A DNA stretch of 27,302 nt, taken from a virus. Below the pieces are notes generated by a model. The model had not been told where the DNA came from and did not search any database. It saw only the letters and a program-made list of their open reading frames with translations. The stretch spans positions 1 to 27,302 of IMG/VR virus record IMGVR_UViG_3300004369_000112; one strand, 5' to 3'. The translations under genes and the position numbers were made by a program. Shown here piece by piece: positions 1 through 7,442 of the stretch (its first letter is position 1; each line of letters opens with the position of its first letter).

Positions 1-725
1 ATGTAATCACTAATATCAGTATTGACAACGATGGTAATTTAATTAGAAATATACAAAAAACAGAAAATGAGAAATTGTCAACACTGAATGTAGTAAACAC
101 TACATATTTAGAACTTGATATATTCGTCCTTGATAATCAAATTAAGCTTTCAAAAAACGGTATACCTACCGGAACTAACTGGACAAATTATTTCTTAGCA
201 TTTTCAGATAGCTTTTACGAACCGTGGATAACCGAAATAAGATTGCAAAACTCAAATTTTGCCAGTGACATTATAGGAACTGTAAAAGTAAACATAGACG
301 ATCAATCTATCTTAGATGTGCGGTGGGATACTGATTCTATACCAGGTGATACAGTTATCAGTGGTCCAACTGGTAGCAAAAATAAAATAGATTATATAAT
401 TGATCCAACTAAAACAAATCCAGAAAATCTAAAATTTATTGGATTAAGGATGATATTATTAGGTCAGGGTATTGGTGCAGCAATTAATGATGACGGAGCA
501 GATGCCTGGAAAAACACAGATGGCTCTGATTTTATTGCACAAGCAAATGACATCGTAGAATGGGACGGTTCTAAATGGCATGTTGTATTTGATTCGCTAA
601 ACGCAACTTCAATCGTTTACACTACTAATCTCAATACTGGCATCCAGTATAAATTTGATGCAGGAGAATGGTTATTGTCTTATGAAGGAGAATATCCAAA
701 AGGATCTTGGAGAATAGTGTTTTAA
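1..725 (+). CDS. Virion structural protein, C-terminal part (5' end outside window)
   Basis: The frame is open from the left edge of the window, so the gene starts upstream. I read about 24 in-frame residues before the first possible start (a TTG at 75), with no stop, so that TTG is not the true start. The visible part is about 240 aa with beta-rich composition and no membrane segment or signal peptide. It ends in a block with 'IVEWDGSKWHVVFD', 'NLNTGIQYKF' and 'SYEGEYPKGSWRI'. I associate this type of C-terminus with structural proteins of T4-like marine phages; a T4 gp14-like neck protein is one candidate, but I cannot confirm it from the sequence alone. The next gene starts 13 bp after the stop and has no clear ribosome-binding site, which suggests translational coupling. 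Being structural is fairly likely; the exact identity is open. Confidence 0.6.
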   Translation, partial: VITNISIDNDGNLIRNIQKTENEKLSTLNVVNTTYLELDIFVLDNQIKLSKNGIPTGTNWTNYFLAFSDSFYEPWITEIRLQNSNFASDIIGTVKVNIDDQSILDVRWDTDSIPGDTVISGPTGSKNKIDYIIDPTKTNPENLKFIGLRMILLGQGIGAAINDDGADAWKNTDGSDFIAQANDIVEWDGSKWHVVFDSLNATSIVYTTNLNTGIQYKFDAGEWLLSYEGEYPKGSWRIVF

Positions 726-738
726 TATAACTACTTGT

Positions 739-1170
739 ATGAAAGAGATTATATGTAGTGGTGCATTGTTTTTTGCTGTTGACACACAGAGATTTTTATT
801 TTTACACAGAGCGCAAGGCAAACATAAAGATGTATGGGGGTTAGTAGGCGGGTTAAATGAAGATACTGAATCTCCGTGGACCGGATTGCAGCGTGAAATA
901 ATAGAAGAAATTGGTAATGTTGATATTAAAAAATCTATACCTTTAGAAACATTCATCAGCAAAGATAGTAAATTTTTATTTCATACATATCTATGTATAG
1001 TTGACAATGAATTTATACCACAATTAAATCATGAACATAATGGTTATTGTTGGATGATTCCTCGTTACTGGCCTTACCCATTACATCATGGCTTAAAACG
1101 TACCTTAAATGACAAAATTAATCAAGTTAAATTAGACACAATCCTACAGTTAATAAGTTATTTTAAATGA
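739..1170 (+). CDS. Nudix hydrolase
   Basis: A 143-aa protein with a complete Nudix box at residues 38-59: G38, E44, then R52-E53-I-I-E56-E57-I-G59, matching GX5EX7REUXEEXG. The glutamates of the REUXEE core normally bind the divalent metal. Upstream, 'HKDVWGLVGGL' (29-39) is the usual strand leading into the box. Nudix enzymes cleave nucleoside diphosphates linked to another moiety; the substrate cannot be told from sequence. T4 itself carries a Nudix gene (nudE), so a phage role in nucleotide or alarmone clean-up is plausible. An alternative, suggested by the cupin that follows, is handling of sugar nucleotides (some GDP-mannose hydrolases are Nudix proteins). ATG at 739 is the first in-frame start before the conserved strand. 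No Shine-Dalgarno is evident. The stop overlaps the next start as ATGA. Confidence 0.88.
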   Translation: MKEIICSGALFFAVDTQRFLFLHRAQGKHKDVWGLVGGLNEDTESPWTGLQREIIEEIGNVDIKKSIPLETFISKDSKFLFHTYLCIVDNEFIPQLNHEHNGYCWMIPRYWPYPLHHGLKRTLNDKINQVKLDTILQLISYFK

Positions 1171-1514
1171 GCAATAATCCTGGAATAATTGAACAAACTT
1201 GGGGATATGAACTAGTATGGGCAAGTAATGAATTATATTGTAGTAAATTACTTGTTTTTAATGTTGCAAACGCTCAAACTAGATTAATTTTCCATAAACA
1301 AAAAGATAAAAGTTGGTTTGTTAATGTTGGCAGTTTTAAACTTACTTATATTGATATAACCAATGGTAAAACTTTCCAAAAAGTTTTAAACGAAGGAGAA
1401 GTTTTTAATATTCCACCTAGTTTGCCGCATCAAATAGAATTAATTGGCAACAACGGTAGTATATCAGAAGTAGGAACTGCTGATATTGATGATGATACTT
1501 TCTATTTAACCTAG
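1167..1514 (+). CDS. Small cupin-fold protein, sugar-isomerase-like
   Basis: A 115-aa single-domain protein. 'EQTWGYELVWA' (9-19) resembles the start of the cupin domain in mannose-6-phosphate isomerase/ManC-type proteins ('E.pWGyeliwa'). 'FHKQKDKSWFVNVGSFKL' (42-59) and 'GEVFNIPPSLPHQIE' (77-91) fit the two cupin motifs. Only H43 and H88 of the usual metal ligands remain: the second His and the Glu of motif 1 are replaced and the Gly of the PxG turn is Leu. Catalysis by the standard metal site is therefore doubtful, and it may be a binding protein or use another mechanism. It overlaps the Nudix gene by 4 bp, so the two are co-translated. Its stop codon overlaps that of the convergent gene on the other strand. 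The cupin fold is likely; the reaction is unknown. Confidence 0.7.
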   Translation: MSNNPGIIEQTWGYELVWASNELYCSKLLVFNVANAQTRLIFHKQKDKSWFVNVGSFKLTYIDITNGKTFQKVLNEGEVFNIPPSLPHQIELIGNNGSISEVGTADIDDDTFYLT

Positions 1515-2395
1515 TGTAAGAAAAGATTATATGCTAGTGATCTATAATTAACAAATTTTTTATTAGTTAATTTTGTATTATCAGCAGGAAAAAGTTCTAC
1601 GGTTACTTCTGTAAATTTTGCAGTCGATGGTGTGGTTAACCCTATTGTTGAATCATTTATCACTGATTCATTTAGTGTAGAAGATGAAATATCTGTTGTA
1701 GTTATAGTGGTATCGTGCACTGGTATTGTTGTTCCAGCATCGTCTATTATTCCTATAACTCCGCTGTCTTCACCTAATACTGTAATCCTTGTATCTAAAA
1801 AACTAACTGTTGAAATTTGTAAATCACCGCCAACAGATAAATTTTTCTGTATACCAACTCCGCCTAGTACAGTTAATGCACCATTATCAGGAAATGTTGA
1901 ATCTGTTTTAGTATCAACTGTAACAGTTGCAAAGGTAGGACTGGTGTAAACTATATTAATTGGATAGAAAGAACTAGAACCAGTTGCATTGTAATATATT
2001 ACATTCTGATCATAGTATTTTGGTATAGTTAATAAAACATATCCTGTTGATTTTCCTTGTGCTTCAATTCCTTCTACCTGTGTACTATGTCGTAAAGGAG
2101 CCGAAATAAAAGTTGTTTTATCACTGTCATACAAATTAAAATTTAAGTTTTCTAATGACAATTTAAAAACATACTCTTTGTCTCTTTCTAGTGTTATCGT
2201 AGGATTTGATGATAAATTATCGGTCCAATAAAAATTGCCGTTATTTTCTGTGATTTCAAACGAAGGTCTGCTTACATTAACTGGAAAATCTAATGTAATT
2301 TGATTTGCAATTATATTTCCGTAATGGTCTACAGAAAAGAATGGGCTTTTGTATCCTATTTCCGAGTCAAACTGAACTGATTCTGCTTTGATCAT
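1511..2395 (-). CDS. Fibre-like virion protein
   Basis: A 294-aa protein, last gene of the minus-strand block. Residues of about 60-150 contain 'NPTITLERDKEYVFKLSL' and 'APLRHSTQVEGIEA', which resemble a cupredoxin-like beta domain common in marine T4-like phage fibres. The middle has 'GALTVLGGVGIQKNLSVGG', a repeat type typical of such fibres. The C-terminal third has 'DSTIGLTTPSTAKFTEVTV', another fibre repeat, and ends in a short hydrophobic/aromatic tail ('YRSLAYNLFLH'). No enzyme motif is seen. The ATG at 2395 has only a weak GGTG upstream, and lies directly after a five-codon ORF (ATG GTG TTG TTA TAA). The upstream gene ends 21 bp away. It is probably a short tail fibre or fibre-associated protein; it could also be a trimmed relative of the giant fibres, because its modules are the same kind. 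Confidence 0.65.
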   Translation of the reverse strand: MIKAESVQFDSEIGYKSPFFSVDHYGNIIANQITLDFPVNVSRPSFEITENNGNFYWTDNLSSNPTITLERDKEYVFKLSLENLNFNLYDSDKTTFISAPLRHSTQVEGIEAQGKSTGYVLLTIPKYYDQNVIYYNATGSSSFYPINIVYTSPTFATVTVDTKTDSTFPDNGALTVLGGVGIQKNLSVGGDLQISTVSFLDTRITVLGEDSGVIGIIDDAGTTIPVHDTTITTTDISSSTLNESVINDSTIGLTTPSTAKFTEVTVELFPADNTKLTNKKFVNYRSLAYNLFLH

Positions 2396-2416
2396 TTATA
2401 ACAACACCATTTAATG

Positions 2417-2815
2417 TTACAAAGGTGTTTGATTGTAATAGTAATTCACCTGATACATACAATCTAACCCTTCGATCCTTTGTCTTTTAGGTGAAATTAT
2501 GACATCTACATAGCTTTCATTAACTGTTGAATACACATCTATTAATTCGATATTAGTAGACAATCGAGAATGTATTCTAATTTTAGAACTATTAACAACT
2601 CCAATTACTGAAAATTTTAATACTTCTTTATTTAGACTATCGAATCCTACGTGTACAGTGTACTCTGCTAGATAAAAATCACTTACATACCATCTGTCTA
2701 GTGTTGTATTTTCGTAGATCTTGTTCCACGGTCCATGATATGCGTATCCATTACTGTTTTGAACTAGTAATGTATTATTTGGTCCAGACTGGAATGGTAC
2801 GAGTGTAGTTGACAT
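2417..2815 (-). CDS. Hypothetical protein, probably virion-associated
   Basis: A 132-aa protein without a recognised family. It has no signal peptide or membrane segment and is predicted beta-rich, with alternating hydrophobic stretches such as 'KEVLKFSVIGVV' and 'SYVDVIISP'. The opening 'MSTTLVPFQSGPNNTLLV' and the 'SKIRIHSRLSTNIELIDV' stretch look to me like small structural proteins of T4-like marine phages, but this is a weak resemblance. The start has a Shine-Dalgarno (AAGG) about 9 nt upstream, and an ATAAATA late-promoter-like motif 20 nt before the ATG, so the gene may be transcribed separately from the carbamoyltransferase upstream, whose stop lies inside that motif. Confidence 0.6.
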   Translation of the reverse strand: MSTTLVPFQSGPNNTLLVQNSNGYAYHGPWNKIYENTTLDRWYVSDFYLAEYTVHVGFDSLNKEVLKFSVIGVVNSSKIRIHSRLSTNIELIDVYSTVNESYVDVIISPKRQRIEGLDCMYQVNYYYNQTPL

Positions 2816-2835
2816 AATTTATACCTTCTAGTAAA

Positions 2836-2842
2836 TATTTAT
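2836..2842 (-). promoter_or_regulatory. T4-type late promoter motif (AATAAATAT)
   Basis: The minus strand reads AATAAATAT, overlapping the TAA stop of the carbamoyltransferase gene. It lies 20 nt before the ATG of the 132-aa gene, the same spacing as the motif before the 1680-aa fibre. In such AT-rich DNA the motif alone is weak; the position is what supports it. Confidence 0.45.
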
Positions 2843-4662
2843 TCATTTTTAATGATAATTAATTTACTAATCTCTGGCAGATATAAATACTCAATTTTAC
2901 TCGTTCTTAGTGTTGCAATAGCATGATCGAGTGTTTCAACAAGCGGTTCCCCGCCTAGATTAAAGCTGGTATTGAAAAGTACTGGTACTCCTGATTTCTT
3001 ATAAAATTCATTAATTAAATTATAAAAATGTTCGTTTTGATCTTTAGTTACAGTTTGTATCCTACAAGACCCGTCTACATGGATTATTGATGGAATTTTT
3101 TCTGCTTTTCCAGGTTTACACGAAACAGCATACATCATATACGGTGATTCGGATAAACTTTCCATTTCAAACCATTCGGCTGCGTGTTCTTGTAAAATAG
3201 TGCCTGCAAATGGTCTAAAATATTCTCTATTTTTTACAGTATTAACAAAATCTTTTCCATCCGCAAAGGTAGGATCAAATAATATACTACGATTTCCTAG
3301 CGCACGAGGACCATTTTCGCTCTTACCTTGGAATATTGTAACAATATTTTTTGCTTGTAGCAAATTAACTACATCTTCGTAAGAAGCATCTATCATAGTT
3401 TCGTTTTCTGCAGTTAATTCTTTTTCAATATCATCTATATTAAGTACAAATTGTCCACCTAAATAAAGAGTTTGTAAAGATTTGTTTATTTCCTGTGATT
3501 TAGTAATTGCATGATGGGTTAATAAAGCAGCGCCCATTGCAATTCCTGAATCATTACTAACTGGTTCTACATATATTTCAATTCCTTCGTTGCGAAGCTG
3601 TTGTAGATAATAATAATTAGCAACACAATTTAATCCATAACCTCCACTTATAGTAATGCGATTATTATTAGAAATTTTTGCGGCATATTTAATTAACTTT
3701 ACCATTTCTTGTTGTGATTGTATCTGGCAAGCATATGCCATATTTTTTTGCATTACATGAAATTCTTCAGCGTCTTTTGGTGCTTCAAAAATTGCATTTG
3801 TATTAACTATACCAGACTGTGGATAAAAAGGAATAACATATCTGCGATCTGATATTGGAAATTCTTTCTCTTTAGAATCAAACAAAGACGGAATTCTTTC
3901 ATCTGGTCCACCGTAAGGAAATAATCCCATTGTTTTACCTGCTTCAATAGCATTAAATCCGCAAAATAAAGTTACTCCTTCGTATACTTTAACTAACCCT
4001 GCACAATCATTCATAAAAGATCTATGAGTATTATTAGGTTCTCCTAACAATTTGGAATCACTTTCTATAAATTGAGTTTCAGTTGGTTCATTTGTACCAT
4101 AATGTTTAAAAAGTGTTTTAAAATTAAAAGGATATTCGCAAGAAATAATTGATTCTGTCTCAAAGTAAACAAAAGGTTTTTCATTGTTTGATTTCATAGC
4201 TGTATAAACAGAACCTGCTCCATCAGCAACTACAGCAGTACAATCTTCCCATCCTGATTTATAGAATGCCAATGCAGCATGTAATTTATGATGATATTGT
4301 CCTAGGTCAATAACCTGTGGATGATACATTAATCCTTCTTCTAAATATGGATATGCAGGATCTATTAATCCTAGCTTTCTGGCTAGTGCAGTATACATAT
4401 CATCACCTGCATAATCTACATTCATAGCTCCATAGATAGGAGATGTTCCTGCTATTACTAAATAATCTATTTTTTTAGTGTAATCTAAAATTTTAACCAT
4501 AGAAGCAAACGGAGTGCCATCGTACTTTTTCCGCGAAAGTCGTTCTTCTTCTATACTGTAAACAATATTTCCATCTTTGAGTAAACAAACACCAGCATTA
4601 TGACCTCTATTGATACCAGCGATCCAACCAGTTGTATATTTTAAATTTTCTAATTCCTTCAT
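2839..4662 (-). CDS. Carbamoyltransferase, NodU/CmcH/TobZ family
   Basis: A full-length (607 aa) member of the family that moves a carbamoyl group from carbamoyl phosphate, via carbamoyl-adenylate, to a hydroxyl on a sugar or other small molecule. The N-terminal Kae1-like domain shows 'GINRGHNAG' (16-24), 'EEERLSRKK' (38-46), the metal-site block 'HHKLHAALAFY' (124-134) and 'VVADGAG' (144-150). Then come 'SGGYGLNCVAN' (339-349) and 'VSNDSGIAMGAAL' (368-380). The YrdC-like C-terminal domain has 'QGKSENGPRALGNRSI' (445-460), 'REYFRPFAG' (479-487), 'HVDGSCRIQTV' (528-538) and 'VLFNTSFNLGGEPLV' (561-575). All core motifs are intact, so I expect an active enzyme. One variation: Asn22 stands where Asp is common ('GHDA'). 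The start overlaps the glycosyltransferase stop (ATGA), so the pair is co-translated. The acceptor is probably a sugar on a surface glycan; that part is inference. Confidence 0.93.
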   Translation of the reverse strand: MKELENLKYTTGWIAGINRGHNAGVCLLKDGNIVYSIEEERLSRKKYDGTPFASMVKILDYTKKIDYLVIAGTSPIYGAMNVDYAGDDMYTALARKLGLIDPAYPYLEEGLMYHPQVIDLGQYHHKLHAALAFYKSGWEDCTAVVADGAGSVYTAMKSNNEKPFVYFETESIISCEYPFNFKTLFKHYGTNEPTETQFIESDSKLLGEPNNTHRSFMNDCAGLVKVYEGVTLFCGFNAIEAGKTMGLFPYGGPDERIPSLFDSKEKEFPISDRRYVIPFYPQSGIVNTNAIFEAPKDAEEFHVMQKNMAYACQIQSQQEMVKLIKYAAKISNNNRITISGGYGLNCVANYYYLQQLRNEGIEIYVEPVSNDSGIAMGAALLTHHAITKSQEINKSLQTLYLGGQFVLNIDDIEKELTAENETMIDASYEDVVNLLQAKNIVTIFQGKSENGPRALGNRSILFDPTFADGKDFVNTVKNREYFRPFAGTILQEHAAEWFEMESLSESPYMMYAVSCKPGKAEKIPSIIHVDGSCRIQTVTKDQNEHFYNLINEFYKKSGVPVLFNTSFNLGGEPLVETLDHAIATLRTSKIEYLYLPEISKLIIIKNE

Positions 4663-5597
4663 TTTTGTTTTTTTCCAATTATTGCGTTAATAATGTAATC
4701 TATAATTTCAGGAGTCATCATCATAATTTTTTCAGATTGTCTGTCAATTCTTTCGTCTTGGCAAATCCTAATCGGACTAAATTCTCTATCGTGTTCTCCT
4801 AAATCAAAAATATTAAAATTTTTATTTTCTGGATATGAGACATTTATTGGAAATGTAGATCCGATAACAACCGATGTCAGTGTATCAACTGCATACGCTA
4901 AATGTTGTCCAACACTATCACAACCAAAAAAATGATCGCAATATTTTATTATTGCAGCCCATTTCCTTAAATTTATATTTTGTAATATAACTATGTCGTC
5001 TTTAAATTTATCTTTTGTAAAGTCAAACTGATATTCACTCATAATTATAATAGCATAATTTTTTTCTTGGAATTTAGTTATTAATTTTTTTAGATCACTG
5101 TATTCAATACTACGTCCAGAAGGATCAAAAAAAGTTTCGTCAATATATTGAATACCTCTACCAAATGGTTGTATAATTAATAATTTAGTTTTATTTAACT
5201 TTTTTTTAATATCTGAAACAATTTGTCTGCCAGTTAGTAATTCTTCTTTAGATAATACAAAAGTAGGTTTTGCTAACGGTCTTATACCTTTGTTGTTTAT
5301 TTGTATATCAACTGCTTGTGAAATATTACATTTTTGATTATAATATTCCCAAACACGATATGGTTCAACAGTTACAATATCTTTATCTTTAATTTTTTCT
5401 TTGAATAAATTCTTATGCCAATGATCGTATGTTCTATAATCTAATGTTGGGTGACCTTTAAGCATTTCTGTGCCACCTTCACATACAATTATAAAATCTT
5501 TATCATTAGATTCTTGTTCATATTTTTCAAGGGCTGGTATCGAACATAACATTCTACCAGCACCTCCATTTAAAAAAAACGCTTTTGATCTTTCCAT
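4659..5597 (-). CDS. GT9-like (heptosyltransferase-type) glycosyltransferase
   Basis: A 312-aa protein with the GT-B layout of the ADP-heptose:LPS heptosyltransferase family (GT9). The N-terminal 'FFLNGGAGRMLCSIPALEKY' (7-26) corresponds to the 'GiGD.l.t.PAl..l' loop. The inter-domain segment 'LLIIQPFGRG' (139-148) begins the second Rossmann domain. 'DHFFGCDSVGQHLAYAV' (221-237) corresponds to the 'fiG.DSG..HlAaa.g.p' donor-site motif, followed by 'TSVVIGST'. The usual Asp of 'GiGD' is replaced (GGAGR), so donor or acceptor use may differ from true heptosyltransferases. It has a good Shine-Dalgarno (AGGAG) before the ATG and a possible TATAAT box 19 nt before the start. It forms a 4-bp overlap operon with the carbamoyltransferase. 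Likely role: adding a sugar that is then carbamoylated, on a virion protein or on host surface glycan; not proven. Confidence 0.75.
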   Translation of the reverse strand: MERSKAFFLNGGAGRMLCSIPALEKYEQESNDKDFIIVCEGGTEMLKGHPTLDYRTYDHWHKNLFKEKIKDKDIVTVEPYRVWEYYNQKCNISQAVDIQINNKGIRPLAKPTFVLSKEELLTGRQIVSDIKKKLNKTKLLIIQPFGRGIQYIDETFFDPSGRSIEYSDLKKLITKFQEKNYAIIIMSEYQFDFTKDKFKDDIVILQNINLRKWAAIIKYCDHFFGCDSVGQHLAYAVDTLTSVVIGSTFPINVSYPENKNFNIFDLGEHDREFSPIRICQDERIDRQSEKIMMMTPEIIDYIINAIIGKKQK

Positions 5598-5616
5598 TCG
5601 TCTCCTGAATAATATT

Positions 5617-5622
5617 ATTATA
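5617..5622 (-). promoter_or_regulatory. Possible -10 box (TATAAT) before glycosyltransferase gene
   Basis: The 65-bp gap between the chaperone-like gene and the glycosyltransferase is one of the longer gaps in the window. Read on the minus strand it holds a perfect TATAAT, 19 nt before the ATG and followed by an AGGAG. No TTGACA-like -35 is found at 16-18 bp, so this may be a middle/early-type promoter needing an activator, or only AT-rich chance. Confidence 0.3.
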
Positions 5623-5662
5623 TATCATAAGACTCAGGATCGGCGAATAGGTTGTGGTTTTT

Positions 5663-6310
5663 TTAATTTACTGATGGTAAATCAGTTGGCCATTGGATTT
5701 TCCATGGATCTACATCCGCATATTGGATAGGTAAAGATTCTAACCATGTTTTATGATTTTGTAATTTCAGTAATTGATCATCTGTATACCAATCACGTTT
5801 ATTATTAATTGCATTAATTACTGCTTCTAATTCAGATGTAACAGCATTATTAAATTTTTCTTTTGTTTGATCGTGGACTTGAAATAAAGGCTCGGTCCAC
5901 GTGTTATTGATATATTTTAATGAATTTATATCATACCAACTTATAATATTCCCCCATGAAAAAGTATAGGTCATGTTTTCATTTATCACCTCTTCATAAT
6001 CGGCAATTTCCTCATGTGTAACTGTCCAAGACTGTAAAATTGCAGCTACTATTGGAGTTTGAGCAGAATCAACTACGATAAATGCCGCATTATCTTGCCT
6101 AGATTTTAATGTATCTAATTCTAAATCGTCAATTGAATTATCTGATGTTTTATCTAAATAATATATTTTTCCGTTAATATTATTAATGCAAACTGCTAGA
6201 TATCTTGGTCCATTATAAGTACAATTTACAGTTGTATTTTGTTCAAAAACATTTTTATATGGTTCATCTGGCATTACTATAGTAAAATTTTTAGTCATAA
6301 TTTTTTCCAT
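5663..6310 (-). CDS. Tail-fibre/tail assembly chaperone-like protein
   Basis: A 215-aa protein. The C-terminal 50 residues have the layout of phage tail assembly chaperone proteins (Pfam Phage_tail_APC type): 'NNKRDWYTDDQLLKLQNHKT' (169-188), then 'WLESLPIQYADVDPWKIQWP' (189-208), matching the family pattern of a DW.., an aromatic-rich helix, '...L..LP', and a terminal 'P...WP..P'. The N-terminal part (about 1-140) is beta-rich and not recognised. In other phages such proteins help fold or attach fibre adhesins and lie directly after the fibre gene, as here after three adhesin-like genes. Two starts are possible: ATG at 6310 (whose A is shared with the upstream TAA) and ATG at 6298, which has a GGA about 8 nt upstream; the latter would remove four residues. 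I keep the first but either could be used. Confidence 0.6.
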   Translation of the reverse strand: MEKIMTKNFTIVMPDEPYKNVFEQNTTVNCTYNGPRYLAVCINNINGKIYYLDKTSDNSIDDLELDTLKSRQDNAAFIVVDSAQTPIVAAILQSWTVTHEEIADYEEVINENMTYTFSWGNIISWYDINSLKYINNTWTEPLFQVHDQTKEKFNNAVTSELEAVINAINNKRDWYTDDQLLKLQNHKTWLESLPIQYADVDPWKIQWPTDLPSVN

Positions 6311-7434
6311 TAAAAAGTATTTAAAGTATTACTAGCGGAGAGAAATGTTATTTTTACAGCACCCATTCCGCCTCTATGTCCACAATCAGCAACACCAGCA
6401 CATCCATATCCTGCAGGAGCGCCTGTTCCTATGGGTACTAAAGAAATGCATCTAATATGCTGATGACAAGCACATATGCTTCTGCCTACATGGCAATTAA
6501 ACGGGTGCAGAGCCGACGGTCTTCGTCTAGCCCAGTTAGTTGCATTCATCACAGCATAGATAGATTGGTCGCCCGGATGAGGCATTCCGCCTGGTCCATC
6601 TGCAACTCTTGCCATTGCATATGTAGCGCCTAGTTGTGCATCAGGATCACTGGAGTGAGTTTGACCACTGTGGAATAATCCATATGGATAAGGAGTCCAC
6701 GGTTCTGTACAACATCTATTAACATTACAAGCACTACCCCATATTTTTGCCCAACTAATTGGTCCAGGCATATTTACATCTCCGCCAAATGCTAGAGCTT
6801 CGTCGCCGTGACTACCAGCTGTGCAGTGTTTGTTACAAATAATTCCACAACCTGTACATTCTATTGCATCGTTATTAATCCAATGTGTATGATAAAAATC
6901 AGCGGCGGTGTAACAACAATACATGTTGGTACCATTAGAACAGACGCGATAACCACTAGCTCCACCTTCTGCACACATACATCCTGAAATCAAATTACTA
7001 TAAGGTGCAGGCACCACGTGCGTATAACAAATTGTTGTTGCACAAGATCTATCCCAAATTACTCCAGGATTATCATTCCATGTTGAATCACCTATCTTAC
7101 CGGTTATGTATGAGATTCCTTGTTGTACCGGTATTGTTTTTTTGGCATAAGCTCCTGCATTACCTGGTAACGAGAAAGCACAATCACATGTATAAGGAGT
7201 GCTACCACCTCCTCCCCAGATTTCTATAATTGCAGTTCCGTTACCTGGCGCACTCCAGCAAAAGCAATCATTTGCTGCTACTACTGCATCGTTAACATGG
7301 GTTGGATCTGGCACATAATAATGGGTTTTTTCATTTACCGGACGTGAATAAAAATATATTTGTCCTTTTTCAATCAATCTATCTGTATCAGCAGATCTAT
7401 CGTGAAGTAATTTGCTTAATTTTATTGCAGCCAT
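6310..7434 (-). CDS. Cys/His-rich, glycine-rich adhesin-like protein, paralogue 3
   Basis: A 374-aa protein with 24 Cys (about 6%). It shares a framework with the two upstream genes: 'RLIEKGQIYFYS' (19-30), 'IIEIWGGGGS' (69-78), 'CDC' (83-85), 'GNAGAYAKKTI' (91-101), 'AEGGASGYRVC' (155-165), 'FGGDVN' (216-221) and a C-terminal 'GGMGAVKITF' (355-364). The 'IEIWGxGG...YAKK' arrangement is typical of glycine-rich domains at phage fibre tips. It has an HTH tripeptide (H182, H184) and a striking 'CACHQHIRC' (321-329), which could bind metal. No signal peptide or membrane segment is present. A GGAG lies about 14 nt before the ATG, within the end of the upstream gene region, a long spacing. It is followed directly by the chaperone-like gene, consistent with an adhesin and its helper. 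The function is inferred from framework and position. Confidence 0.7.
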   Translation of the reverse strand: MAAIKLSKLLHDRSADTDRLIEKGQIYFYSRPVNEKTHYYVPDPTHVNDAVVAANDCFCWSAPGNGTAIIEIWGGGGSTPYTCDCAFSLPGNAGAYAKKTIPVQQGISYITGKIGDSTWNDNPGVIWDRSCATTICYTHVVPAPYSNLISGCMCAEGGASGYRVCSNGTNMYCCYTAADFYHTHWINNDAIECTGCGIICNKHCTAGSHGDEALAFGGDVNMPGPISWAKIWGSACNVNRCCTEPWTPYPYGLFHSGQTHSSDPDAQLGATYAMARVADGPGGMPHPGDQSIYAVMNATNWARRRPSALHPFNCHVGRSICACHQHIRCISLVPIGTGAPAGYGCAGVADCGHRGGMGAVKITFLSASNTLNTF

Positions 7435-7442
7435 GTTTAATA

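Noticed and set aside
75-77. TTG as the start of the leftmost gene
   Set aside because: The frame continues open to position 3 without a stop and the visible protein begins mid-domain.
1632-1949. Open frame on the + strand, 105 aa, after the cupin gene
   Set aside because: It is the antisense of the 294-aa fibre-like gene, with a Val/Ile/Ser/Pro composition expected from reverse reading of Thr/Asp-rich codons.
2882-2889. Perfect T4 late promoter consensus TATAAATA on the + strand
   Set aside because: It lies inside the carbamoyltransferase gene (coding on the other strand, in the codons for a Tyr/Leu stretch) and no + strand gene follows.
5650-5662. Possible terminator at the T-run after the glycosyltransferase-chaperone gap
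   Set aside because: The GGTTGTGG-T7 stretch lacks a pairing arm, and on the strand of transcription it reads as an A-run, so it is not a rho-independent terminator.
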